A stretch of DNA of 64,000 nt from Ustilaginoidea virens (taxonomy: Eukaryota; Ascomycota; Sordariomycetes; Hypocreales; Clavicipitaceae). Below the pieces are notes generated by a model. That model ran no database searches and had not been told where the DNA came from. It saw nothing but the letters and a program-made list of their open reading frames with translations. The stretch spans positions 4,640,001-4,704,000 of the forward strand of contig NC_057319.1 of assembly GCF_000687475.1 (NCBI RefSeq). The letters are read 5' to 3'. The position numbers were made by a program, and so were the translations under genes. Positions 50,336-59,663 of this stretch are shown piece by piece (position 1 is the first letter of the stretch; each line of letters begins with the position of its first letter).

Positions 50336-53227
50336 ATGGCTAGCAGCGGCCAAAGCTCAACCGGTATTCAACTGGCGCCGATATTCGTCCCCGGGGCAAG
50401 CAAGGCCAGTGTTTTAAAGACCAAGCAAAAGATCACGGCATTCGGCCAATGGATGGATCTCTCCCGCGCCCAGCCGCTCCAGCTGTACCAGAACATGGGC
50501 TACGACGCCGATGCCAAAAAGACCTTGACCCAGGTGCTAGAAGATGCCGCGTTGGTCAAGGCGACCCGCGACAGGCTCGCCGAGGAAACGAGCAAGATCC
50601 TGGCCCTGATAGCAAAAGTCAGGTCCCTGTCCGAGACCGCCTTCTCTCGCGAGACGGCAGCGGCGGCCGGGGTCACGGCCAACGAGACCAGGGCCGCGGC
50701 CCATTGGTTGCTCTCCACGCTGGTCAGAGAGGAACCCGTCCAGACGGCGTGCTGGCTGCATGACCTCGGAGACGCGTTGCCGCCCGTGTTGGCGGAGGAG
50801 ATCAGGGTGGCCACCGCGGCCGCCGCGGCCGCGGCCCAGGTGCCGGTCATCACGCCCAGCCAGGACGAGAGGGCGACGGCGCTCGAGACCGCTCTGCTCT
50901 CCGAGAAGCGGGGAAAGGAGAAATACAAGAGCATGTGCATCACGCTTCGCGACCAGGCGGACTCTCTAGCAGCCGATCTTGACGCGCTACGAGCTCAGGC
51001 GCAGAGGAGCGAGGAGGCTTCCAAGGCCCAGCTGATTAGTGCCATGTCGATAATCAAGTTGCTCGAGGCAGACGTGGCCGACCTAGAGCTCGCTAAAAAC
51101 AAGCTGGAGGAGCTGGTCGAGGCTGATGCGGAAAGCAGGAGAACCGACCTCGCGACGCTCCAAGACGAGAACGACAGGCTGCGCAAGGCGAACGAGGAGC
51201 TGAAGGGGATAAAGGACGATGCCGCGGACGAGAGGCTTCGCCAGCAACTGCTGGAGCTCCAGCTGGAGGTCCGGCAGGAGGGACTCCGCTTCGAGGACCT
51301 TGCCGACAAGGTCAAGGGACTGGAGGCTGACCTCCAGATGCGGGAGGAGCAGGAGCAGCACCTCAAGGCCGAGCTCGAGGCCGCAAAGGAGCAGTCCAGG
51401 ACGTTCCAAAACCAGGAGCAGGCTACGCGCCGCGACCTCAACGCCTCCCACCAGCAGGCCATCGACGATGCCCGCGAGCACAACGCCCGCGTAAATGAGT
51501 TGCGCGCCCAGGCGGCGGCGCAGAACGAGGACATGATGCGCCATGAAGAGAGCAACAGGCGTAACTACATGAACCTCCTCGCGCGCCGGCGAAAAACCGA
51601 GTCCTTGTGGAGGGAAGCCGAGGCTAATTTCGACCAGCAGCGCGAGGCCAGCGCATTGGAAAAGGCCGAGCTGCAAGCTCAAGTCGCGCAGCTCCAGGGT
51701 CAGATTGTCCGGCGGCACGATGCCTGGGTCGTGGAAAAGCAGGATTTCCAAGCTCATATCCTGGAGCTCCAGGGCGAGATTGGCCAGCAGCGCGATGCCT
51801 GGGCCGTAGAAAAGGAGGAGCTCCAGGGCCAGATCCTGCTGCTTGCTGGTCAGATTAGCCAGCATCGTGATGCCTGGGCCGTGGAAAAGGAGCAGCTCCA
51901 GGGTCAGGTTGGCCAGCAGCGTGATGCCTGGGCCGTAGAAAAGGAGGAGCTCCAGGGCCAGATCCTACTGCTCCAGGGTCAGATTGGCCAACAGCGCGAT
52001 GCCTGGGCTGTGGAAAAGGAGCAGCTCCAGGGTCAGGTTGGCCAGCAGCGCGATGCCTGGGCCGTGGAGAGGGAGGAGCTCCAGGGCCAGATCCTACTGC
52101 TCCAGGGTCAGATTGGCCAGCAGCGCGAGGCCAGCGCATTGGAAAAGGCCGAGCTGCAAGCTCAAGTCACGCAGCTCCAGGGTCAGGTTGGCCAGCAGCG
52201 CGATGCCTGGGCCGTGGAGATGGAGGAGCTCCAGGCTCGAGTGACGCTGCTCGAGGATCAGAATCACGAGCAGCGCGATGCCTGGGCCGTAGAAAAGGAG
52301 GAGCTCCAGGCTCAGAATCACGAGCAGCGCGAGGCCAGCGCTTCAGCATCATTAGACCATGCCCGTTGCGCTTGGATGGCTGCGGCCGACCTGCTCGGGA
52401 TCCCCGAGTTCCGGCAGGGCACCTTCAGGCCAGAGATCGGCCAGGAAATGCTGAGCGGCCGCGAGATCGCGAGCGCCGGATTGCCCGCCACGTTCGTAGC
52501 CTGGGCGCTCCAGCGTCCTTGGCCGCCCGCCTCGGCTCCCGGCGCTGCCACGGTGTCGGTGCCCGAGCAGCAGCCGTTTGGCGCGGCCCTCGTGGCCTTG
52601 GCCACGTCCGTGACCACTATGCCGCTCTCGTGGCGTGACGACTATTCCGATGCGTGGGCGAGGCTCGCGTCCGTTTTCCGGCACGTCACGGCCGACCATA
52701 GTGCCGCCGCCCCTGTCGAGGCGTGGAAGATCCACCTGCTGGATCGACTGCTGGCTCATATTTTGCGCGATGCCGCGACGACGTTCCTGCTCAGGCTGGC
52801 TGCCAGCCTGACGCTCCGCGCCATGCACCTCCGCTGGCCGGGAGAGGTCGCCGCCGCGGCGCCGAGCGGCATCGCCGGCCGTGGTCTCGGGGCCTCTGAC
52901 CTGCACCACGCCCTCATCGCCCACGTCATGCAAGGCGTCGGCCTATCGGACGACGCGTCCAGGCACGTGGGCCAGATGCAGGACCGTCTCAGCGGCCGCA
53001 TGATTACGCTCATGTGTCCGGGCGAATTGGGCCAGGATTCGCCTGGCATGCTGGTCCTTGACCGCCAAGCCGAGGTCCTCTGCTGGGTCCACGCTGATCA
53101 CTGCAGGGCCACCTTCCCGGTATTATCGCTGACGAACCCCTGGGGCGGCCCGTCTTGGCAGCTGGACCTGACCGGTTCGCCCAGCATGGACTGGCTGGCG
53201 GCCTTTTTCTTCCATTGCTGCATCTGA
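50336..53227 (+). CDS. Large coiled-coil protein with 25/18-residue repeats and a unique C-terminal domain (963 aa)
   Basis: I do not recognise a named family. Single exon, start MASSGQSSTGIQLAPIFVPG. Residues 1-180 are helical and Ala-rich with a disordered start. About 185-672 are almost continuous coiled coil. Within 455-671 a unit QQRDAWAVEKEELQGQ repeats about ten times, in two lengths, 25 residues (75 bp) and 18 residues (54 bp); both fit mixed 11- and 7-residue coil periods. From about 674 the coil ends and a globular, non-repetitive domain begins (DHARCAWMAAADLLGIPEF), with several Trp residues (PATFVAWALQRPWPP, SWRDDYSDAWARL, NPWGGPSWQLDL) and a terminal FFFHCCI. No nuclear signal is obvious. 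It is convergent with the other large coiled-coil gene. The GC-rich, intact frame contrasts with the damaged sequence to its left. Confidence 0.75.
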   Translation: MASSGQSSTGIQLAPIFVPGASKASVLKTKQKITAFGQWMDLSRAQPLQLYQNMGYDADAKKTLTQVLEDAALVKATRDRLAEETSKILALIAKVRSLSETAFSRETAAAAGVTANETRAAAHWLLSTLVREEPVQTACWLHDLGDALPPVLAEEIRVATAAAAAAAQVPVITPSQDERATALETALLSEKRGKEKYKSMCITLRDQADSLAADLDALRAQAQRSEEASKAQLISAMSIIKLLEADVADLELAKNKLEELVEADAESRRTDLATLQDENDRLRKANEELKGIKDDAADERLRQQLLELQLEVRQEGLRFEDLADKVKGLEADLQMREEQEQHLKAELEAAKEQSRTFQNQEQATRRDLNASHQQAIDDAREHNARVNELRAQAAAQNEDMMRHEESNRRNYMNLLARRRKTESLWREAEANFDQQREASALEKAELQAQVAQLQGQIVRRHDAWVVEKQDFQAHILELQGEIGQQRDAWAVEKEELQGQILLLAGQISQHRDAWAVEKEQLQGQVGQQRDAWAVEKEELQGQILLLQGQIGQQRDAWAVEKEQLQGQVGQQRDAWAVEREELQGQILLLQGQIGQQREASALEKAELQAQVTQLQGQVGQQRDAWAVEMEELQARVTLLEDQNHEQRDAWAVEKEELQAQNHEQREASASASLDHARCAWMAAADLLGIPEFRQGTFRPEIGQEMLSGREIASAGLPATFVAWALQRPWPPASAPGAATVSVPEQQPFGAALVALATSVTTMPLSWRDDYSDAWARLASVFRHVTADHSAAAPVEAWKIHLLDRLLAHILRDAATTFLLRLAASLTLRAMHLRWPGEVAAAAPSGIAGRGLGASDLHHALIAHVMQGVGLSDDASRHVGQMQDRLSGRMITLMCPGELGQDSPGMLVLDRQAEVLCWVHADHCRATFPVLSLTNPWGGPSWQLDLTGSPSMDWLAAFFFHCCI

Positions 53228-53974
53228 TGCGTCGTTGCCGTTTCCTGGCACCGAGAGCGGCCATCGGCGCACGAGGCTCCTCCTGCTTCTCCTGCCGCAG
53301 TGCTTTCGCAGCTTACGGTCAGAAGGCTACTGACGGCAGCGCAGCAGTCCAAGCGGGGGACAGGGGGGATATCTTTAGGTGTATAGAGGGGCGTTGGGGC
53401 TATGTAATGAATCTGCATGTTGGGCTGTCAGTTTGACATGCTGCGGCGTAGTGAATCGCGGGTTGGAAATGCCGCAATATGATTGGGACTGTATAGTGAA
53501 TCTGCATATTGGACTGTCAGTTTGACATGCTGCGGCTTAGTGAATCGCGGGTTGGAAATGTCGGAATGTGATTGGGAAAAAGGAATAAATCTAGTCGATT
53601 CCGTCTGCCCAATGCCAACAATGCCATTGAGTATCGCATTGTACATATATACAGCATATCCTATATCACACACAAATACACTCAATAAATACACACATGC
53701 ACACCACATACAAAACACTCATTAAATACACCCATGCACACCACACACAATTACACTCATATGAATACGCACACACACCACACACACCACACACATATAC
53801 ACACATGTAGCACCTCTATTCGACGAAAAAGTGCCCAAAGGTATGGTGTAGAGACAATGCTCGCGTCCGCGACTGTGGGTTTCCCTCGTGCCCGTCCACC
53901 TCGTTCGCTTCCTCTGACGCTTGCAGGAAATGCCAGCCCCGCGCGTTTTGGCCATGGGTAGGCCTCGAAGACCC
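53228..53974. repeat. Intergenic region with an 89-bp direct repeat and CA-rich microsatellite
   Basis: GAATCTGCATGTTGGGCTGT, CAGTTTGACATGCTGCGGC and GAATCGCGGGTTGGAAATG occur at 53,409 and again 89 bp later at 53,498, with small C/T and G/A differences. From about 53,640 to 53,815 the sequence is dominated by CA-rich units (ACACCACACAC, ACACATGCACACC). It separates two convergent genes; no coding sequence is supported. Confidence 0.8.
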
Positions 53975-56900
53975 TCATGCCAGCAAGCAAAAGTCCAGCT
54001 TGCGGCCCTCTTCTGTCTGGATCACCTTGACAATCAGGCAACGATCTCTTTTGTGCAATAAGCACTGCTGCCGGCGGTTCGGGTGTAGGCTTTGTCGCTC
54101 CAGCTGAGCCACCTCCCGCAGGCAGAACCAGGAGCCAAACATGCCGTGGCGCATGAAGCTTATGAACCGCGTCACGCTCGAGTCATTCGCCAGATATAGC
54201 GCGATAAAAGCGGCGACTGTGCTAATATCAAACTTGGGGTCTTCCGAGACTGTCACTATATCTAACTGGCGCGCCACCCCGACTAGGCGCGCGTAGATAC
54301 GCGAGAGCTCATTTTCGTTGCTCAGACTCTGATCGGCCTGCCTTTCGTCGGCCCGCGTTTCTACCCGGGGACGCTTGTTGGACGTCTGCGTCCCTGGCGG
54401 CGATGGCGTATTATCGGACAATCTCTGTTGCAGTTGTTCGATTCTCGACTCCAACGCCCTGATTTGCGCCCGGCAGGTCGCCAGCTCGTCACCCATCTTG
54501 TCTCGTGCCTCGCGGGCTTCTCGCGCGGCCACGGCCTCTTCGCGCGCCCGTTCCTGCAGTTGCATCACCTGCGTCTCTCGGATGGCCAGGTTGCGATTTG
54601 CCTCGTCTCGTGCCTCGCGGGCCTCGCGGGCCTCTCGCGCGGCCACGGCCTCTTCGCGCGCCCGTTCCTGCAGTTGCATCATCTGCGTCTCTCGGATGGC
54701 CAGGTTGCGATTTGCCTCGTCTCGTGCCTCGCGGGCCTCTTGCGCGGCCACGGCTTCTTCGCGCGCCTGTGCCAGCAGTTGATTCATCTGCACCTCTCGA
54801 ATGGCCAGGTTGCCAATCATCTCATCTCGTGCCTCGCGGGCCTCTTGCGCGGCCACGGTCTCTGAGCGTATTGTTTGCGACTGTCGCTCGATCCTCGACG
54901 CTAATGCATTGTTTTGCGCCTGGATAAAGGCCATCTTGTACTGCGCATCGCGGGCCTCTTGCACGGCCAAGGCCTCCTCGCGTGCCTTTTCGGATAGCTG
55001 CTTCTGCAATCGCTCGGCCCTCAGCTCCAACGCACTGTTATGCGTCTGGCAAACTGTCAGCGCCCTTTCCAGGTAGTCGGCCTCGTTTAGCGCATTTGTT
55101 TCGGCGTCCCGAAGGCCAGCAATCTCGTCTTGCAGCAGCGATTCCGCGGCCGACGCGATGGCCGTCTCGGCGATGGACGCAATGGCCGTCTCGGCGGCGG
55201 ACGCAATGGCCGACTCGGCACGCCCCTGCAGCGCTTCCGTGAGCAGCCCCACGGCCGTCTCGATACTGCTAGCCCCGTTGGCGGCGGCTTCGAGCTCATT
55301 CGCACGCCGGGCCAGGCAGTGGAGCGCGCCAAGCAGCCCCCTTTTATGCTGCTGACACGTCCATGCTGCTACCCCTCCAGCAGCTTCGGCGTCGGCTGCC
55401 TGGGCCGCCTGCCCTGGACGATACACCACGAGGGCGCGGTCTCCCGCGAGCCGGTCCTGCAACAGTGCCAGCTCGGCTTCGGCCCGCTCCGCGCGACACT
55501 CGGCGCGCGCTCGGCCTCGCGACGCTTCTGCGACCCGGTCCTGCAACATTGCCAGCTCGGCCTCGGCCTGCTCCGCGCGACCCTCGGCCTGCGCTCGGCC
55601 TCGCGACACTTCCGCCGCTCGGTTCCGCATCGCGTCCAAGTCTGCCTGCAGAAGCCGCATCGCGTTGACCGAACTGGCCTGATCGGCGAGCGCCTCGCCT
55701 AGGGCGGCTTCCAAGTCCCTGTAATCGGCTTTTCCCTGGGCGGCATCGGCTTCGCTCTGGGCGGCATCGGCCACGGCCCGGCTGGCACGGTCGCGGGCTG
55801 CGGCCTCCCTACCCAAGGCTTCGTCGAGCTCGACCTGCAGCCTGTCAAGCTGAGCCGCCGCCTGGACCGCCCCGCCTTCTCTATCCGATATTTCCAGGCG
55901 GGCTTGATCCAGCTGTACGGTCAGCTCATCGTTTACAGCCTCAACCGCAGCCATCTGGCCGAGCTGCCATTCCAACTGCGCGACCCTGTCCTGGAGCGCC
56001 TGTTTACCGTGCAAGCTGTACCTGATTATCATAGCCGACTCCCGACCGTGCCGTTCCAGCTCGGCGCTGAGGCCGGCAATCACTTGCGCCTGGACGGAAA
56101 TCTCTTGCGCCTGGCCGGCAATCTCTTGCGCCTGGCCGTCAATCTCTTGCGCCTGGTCGGCATGTGTCTCCTCGGCTGCAGTCAGCTTCCGCCGCAGCTC
56201 ATCAATGGTCAGGTTGAAGCCGGCCAGCCCGTTGCTAACGTCCTGGCGCACCTCTTGGACGACGCGATCGGCCAGGCTTCTGGCGTGCTCCACGAGGCTA
56301 TCGTGCTGCTCCTTTACGGCGTCCGAGACGCTGTCGAGGCGGCTCCGGGCGAGCGAGCCCGCCGTATTGATTGCTCGGCTGGCGGAGGCGATCTTCTCGT
56401 CGGCGCTCGCGGCCAAGTCGCGGACCCGGCCAATGTCCCGCGCCATAGCCTGGGCGTCGTTGCGCTGGTCCGCAAAGCCGGAGCGCAGCGAGGACGACAG
56501 CTTCTCCTCCGCCGAGCGCGCCAGCTCTCCGTCCAGGCGCTGCCTGTCGGCAATTTCGGCCAGCCTGTCGACCACGGGATTGTCGGTCTCCGCGTCGGCG
56601 CAACTGGCGACGCATTCGTCTAGCTTGCTGACGGCCTGGAGGATTTTTTCCACATTGTCCCTTAGCTCGGCACGGACCGTGTCGGAGCAGTCCCCCACGT
56701 GCAGCCGGAGATCCGCCATGTTGCTCTTCACCGCTGCCTCCATCGTGCTGCCCACCGATCGGACCGCCACCTCGATGGTCTCCCGGGCCTGAGAGACCGC
56801 CCTTAGCCCGGCATCTATGGTGCCTTGGCCGCGTGTGTAAGCGTCCTTCAACTGCTCGACTTTGCCGTAGAGATGGTTGCGGTTCGGGTCGGACCACGCA

Positions 56901-57190
56901 GACTCAAACATGGACCTTTCCCCGGCCAGCGTACTCTCTCTCTCCGCCAGAGACGCCTCCTTATCGGTTAGCTCGAGTCTCTCACGGGCCACGTCGGCCC
57001 TATCCCTTTCGAGGGCCGCCCTTTCCTCGGAAAGCTGTCGCTTTGCCGCCGTCGACTGTCTAATAATGAGCTCGACATGTTGCCCGATCGCCCGTAAATG
57101 GCTGGCGTCGAGATTCTCTTCGGCGGCGCGCAATTTCCGCCTGAGGGCATCTGCCCAGTCACCAGAAACTGGTCCGCTTTGCATCGACAT
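53975..57190 (-). CDS. Large coiled-coil protein with nuclear signal (1071 aa)
   Basis: Unrecognised family. Single exon, first ATG at 57,190 (MSMQSGPVSGDWADALRRK). Almost the whole protein is predicted coiled coil (LSEERAALERDRADVARERL). Repeats: GQAQEIA units (about 345-370), AETAIASAAE units (about 640-670), and a 33-35-residue unit with EEAVAAQEAREARDEANRNL and AIRETQMMQLQERAR, three to four times (about 780-905). A classic basic signal NKRPRVETR lies near 938. The C-terminal tail of about 110 residues is not a coil and holds ADERQADQSLSNENELSRIY, ARLVGVARQLD and FMRHGMFGSWFCLREV. Parts of this tail recur in damaged copies at 43.8-44.1 and 46.2 kb, so the gene belongs to a multicopy family. 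It is divergent from the GIY-YIG-like gene and convergent with the 963-aa gene. The -6 region is TATA-like. Confidence 0.75.
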   Translation of the reverse strand: MSMQSGPVSGDWADALRRKLRAAEENLDASHLRAIGQHVELIIRQSTAAKRQLSEERAALERDRADVARERLELTDKEASLAERESTLAGERSMFESAWSDPNRNHLYGKVEQLKDAYTRGQGTIDAGLRAVSQARETIEVAVRSVGSTMEAAVKSNMADLRLHVGDCSDTVRAELRDNVEKILQAVSKLDECVASCADAETDNPVVDRLAEIADRQRLDGELARSAEEKLSSSLRSGFADQRNDAQAMARDIGRVRDLAASADEKIASASRAINTAGSLARSRLDSVSDAVKEQHDSLVEHARSLADRVVQEVRQDVSNGLAGFNLTIDELRRKLTAAEETHADQAQEIDGQAQEIAGQAQEISVQAQVIAGLSAELERHGRESAMIIRYSLHGKQALQDRVAQLEWQLGQMAAVEAVNDELTVQLDQARLEISDREGGAVQAAAQLDRLQVELDEALGREAAARDRASRAVADAAQSEADAAQGKADYRDLEAALGEALADQASSVNAMRLLQADLDAMRNRAAEVSRGRAQAEGRAEQAEAELAMLQDRVAEASRGRARAECRAERAEAELALLQDRLAGDRALVVYRPGQAAQAADAEAAGGVAAWTCQQHKRGLLGALHCLARRANELEAAANGASSIETAVGLLTEALQGRAESAIASAAETAIASIAETAIASAAESLLQDEIAGLRDAETNALNEADYLERALTVCQTHNSALELRAERLQKQLSEKAREEALAVQEARDAQYKMAFIQAQNNALASRIERQSQTIRSETVAAQEAREARDEMIGNLAIREVQMNQLLAQAREEAVAAQEAREARDEANRNLAIRETQMMQLQERAREEAVAAREAREAREARDEANRNLAIRETQVMQLQERAREEAVAAREAREARDKMGDELATCRAQIRALESRIEQLQQRLSDNTPSPPGTQTSNKRPRVETRADERQADQSLSNENELSRIYARLVGVARQLDIVTVSEDPKFDISTVAAFIALYLANDSSVTRFISFMRHGMFGSWFCLREVAQLERQSLHPNRRQQCLLHKRDRCLIVKVIQTEEGRKLDFCLLA

Positions 57191-57202
57191 TATATGCAAG
57201 AT

Positions 57203-57750
57203 ATGGAAAATATAGAGAATGTAAAAAGGTCGGTCTGGAAGTCACTCGTTGTAGAAAATGTCACAGATATGAGTTTTTCTTCTTTACGCATGTTGCTGCA
57301 TTTTTTTTCCTTTCCATCTATTTATACTCGGAAAAAAGTGCGCTGATATACACTCGCCCCGATGGAAGGAGCGAGGCAGCTCCTTCCCACGATTACCACC
57401 CACCACTAACCACCACATGGAAACCCTCTCTCCAAAGTTTTCGTCTCGCGACTTTTCCAAAATACATCTAATCTGTTCTAGTTGAGATATGGAAAATATA
57501 GATAATATAAAAATTCACAGATATGAGTTTTTCTTCTTCTTTGCGCCCGTTGCAGCATTTTTTTTCCCCTTTTTGTCTATTTACTATCGGAAAAAGGTGC
57601 GCTGGTATGCACTCGCCCCGATGGAAGGAGCGAGGCAGCTCCTTCCCACGATTACCACCCACCACTAACCACTACCTGGAAAACCCTCTCCCCAAAGTTT
57701 TCGTCTCGCGACTCTTCCAAAATATATCCAATCTATTCTATATGAGATAT
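57203..57750. repeat. Duplicated divergent promoter with perfect hairpins
   Basis: A unit of about 240-280 bp is duplicated in direct orientation (about 57,207-57,480 and 57,487-57,750) between two divergent genes. Both copies have ATATGGAAAATATAGA(G/T)AAT, CACAGATATGAGTTTTTCTT, GCGCTG(A/G)TAT(A/G)CACTCGCCCC and AAAGTTTTCGTCTCGCGACT. Each copy contains a perfect 9-bp inverted repeat, GGAAGGAGC / GCTCCTTCC with a 6-base loop, at 57,364-57,387 and 57,623-57,646. Differences are mostly transitions and T-run length. The duplication probably gives each gene its own copy of the control elements. Confidence 0.85.
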
Positions 57751-57753
57751 AAA
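57748..57753 (+). promoter_or_regulatory. TATA-like element next to the GIY-YIG-like gene start
   Basis: TATAAA lies only 12-17 bp upstream of the ATG at 57,765. As for the 963-aa gene this is too close for a normal leader, unless the true promoter element is farther upstream or the start codon differs. Confidence 0.3.
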
Positions 57754-57764
57754 GCCCGCAAGCC

Positions 57765-59192
57765 ATGTCCGCACAGCAGAATACCGCGCCTCCCGTGATC
57801 TTTCCGGGGGGCATAATGCAAAGGCGACTTCTCGACGCCCTCGAGAATAACGAGTCGTACTACGAGCTTGCCATTGAGCTCGTTGAGCTGGGCATCCGGC
57901 TGCAGAATGACCCCGACTTGGCCAGGCAAGGGGTCAACATGGCCACCACTGCCCATAGCCTTCGCAGGCAACAGCAGTGCAACTGGGAGCTGATCGTCCT
58001 GTTGCTCTCCATGGAGCGATCCGCCGTCCGGGCCGTCATCCTGGGCACCGTTGCGCATGATGCCGCCTGCGGCATGCTGAAGGCGTATACGAAACCCCAT
58101 AACGAGTCCTACAGCCAGGGTATATACGTGATTGGCCTCAAAAAGGCCGGGACGGCGGGCCTGTTCCTCAACCAGCATGAGCTCCGCCGACTTATCAAGG
58201 GCGTCGAGGATTACATCCTAGGTGCTCAGATCTTTGCTGCCAAAGCTCTTACCCAGTGTACGTCGGGAGAAAGGGCGCTGGTCAGGTGGATCAAGTCGGT
58301 GGATGGTAACATGCCGATCAACTACCGCGCAGCACCCGCCGGACGGCCGGAAAGGGCCAAGTTCATCCAGTCTCAGAAGGAGGTCGAGACGGCGCGGCTC
58401 CTCGTCGAGTCGTTGAACAGACGGTTGCTGGCTTCGGCCTCTGTTGCGTCCCCCGCCACTGCTTCCGGTGCGGCTCCTCGTCAGGTCCAAAGCCCCCTCT
58501 ACGTGGGGTGTTCCGCGAACCTGGAGCAGAGGTTGGGCAACTACGCCCCCACGCAGCGCATGACCAAGATAAACAAGCCGCTTGCGCTGACCGTCTGCAT
58601 CCTCCAGGCCCAGAAGGTAGACATCCAGCTCGACGCTCATGTCGTCTTGCAGACGTGGAAGCCCGAGCAGCTTGCCCTTGCAGAGCAGCTCGTCATTTCT
58701 CTCGCCGGGTCCTTGATCCACCAGACCGGCTTCAACCTGATCCCGGGCGGCACAAACTCGGGGTCAGCAGCCGGCATCGGGAGAGCCGAGGAGAAGATCC
58801 TCAGCGGGCGCCCGGGCTATCTGCAGGCCAACTTGGACGCGAGCCTCCAAGACCGCCGCCAACGCCGAGATTTCGAGTATCGTCTCCAGCAGATCGATGC
58901 CGAGATTGACGCCTGCTTCGAAGAGGCCAAAAGGGGCTATCCCCAGGACCACACGCAGATTGTTGCCTTTACAAGCAGGCCTGCCGCGGCGACGATTGAG
59001 ACGGCCAGACTGGATCTTGAACGTCTCAATCAGCAACTCCGCGAGGCCGAAATCGCCAACCAACGGGCCAAAAGCATGTGGTCAGTGATGAAGGCCGGTT
59101 GGCCAGACCTTTGCACGCGCGCCGAGGACGAATACGACCGGGCGATGGGTGAGGTGGCCGACCAAGCGATGGGCGATGTTGACGACGAGTAA
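57765..59192 (+). CDS. Divergent GIY-YIG-like protein (475 aa)
   Basis: A single-exon 475-residue protein starting MSAQQNTAPPVIFPGGIMQR. Residues 248-265 read PLYVGCSANLEQRLGNYA, which fits the YIG half of a GIY-YIG nuclease, including the conserved Arg. About 90 residues later LAEQLVISLAG and GFNLIPGGTNSG fit the catalytic Glu helix and the following Asn-x-x-x-Gly-Gly. The GIY half would be QGIYVIGL at about 122, some 125 residues before YVG instead of the usual dozen, so either an insertion split the domain or the resemblance of this part is chance. The N-terminal 110 residues are helical, and the C-terminus has a short coil and an acidic end. True GIY-YIG enzymes cut DNA; activity here is unproven. 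It is divergent from the 1071-aa gene across a duplicated promoter. Confidence 0.6.
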   Translation: MSAQQNTAPPVIFPGGIMQRRLLDALENNESYYELAIELVELGIRLQNDPDLARQGVNMATTAHSLRRQQQCNWELIVLLLSMERSAVRAVILGTVAHDAACGMLKAYTKPHNESYSQGIYVIGLKKAGTAGLFLNQHELRRLIKGVEDYILGAQIFAAKALTQCTSGERALVRWIKSVDGNMPINYRAAPAGRPERAKFIQSQKEVETARLLVESLNRRLLASASVASPATASGAAPRQVQSPLYVGCSANLEQRLGNYAPTQRMTKINKPLALTVCILQAQKVDIQLDAHVVLQTWKPEQLALAEQLVISLAGSLIHQTGFNLIPGGTNSGSAAGIGRAEEKILSGRPGYLQANLDASLQDRRQRRDFEYRLQQIDAEIDACFEEAKRGYPQDHTQIVAFTSRPAAATIETARLDLERLNQQLREAEIANQRAKSMWSVMKAGWPDLCTRAEDEYDRAMGEVADQAMGDVDDE

Positions 59193-59663
59193 TAGTCGAC
59201 GTTGACGACAAGGGATGGAGGATGGGCGCTGGCGACGGGGGATGCATATGGGTCGAGCTGTATATATTGAGATAACCTTTATATCGTCACATCTAGTTAA
59301 GCCGCCCCTATCTACAATTTCTTACATGCTATACGTGACGGTCAGATGCAGAGATGTGCCTATATCCAGATGTCCGGTTTTCACATGCTACAAAGTAGGC
59401 AGATATCAAGCGCCACAGAGCCCTATTCCACAGCCCAAGTCCGGTAAAAGGTCAGCTTGCTGCAGGCGATATCGCAGGATTCAGCCCCGTCGTCGACCCA
59501 GCACCGTTGTGCACCGCGCCCCTCATCCGACTGCAGTATCCCCGCGTTTTACCCGTGCATTTGATTACTTATGATATCGAATCAAGTCTCCTATGCCCTA
59601 GAATGCGACGTCATACGAGGTGTCGGCGGGACCATGTGCTCCGCGTCCTGCGACACCTTGCCC
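59193..59663. other. Intergenic region between convergent genes
   Basis: No gene is supported. It separates the 3' ends of the GIY-YIG-like gene and the helicase-like gene. 59,500-59,660 is C/G-rich with short open frames that are not convincing. Confidence 0.45.
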
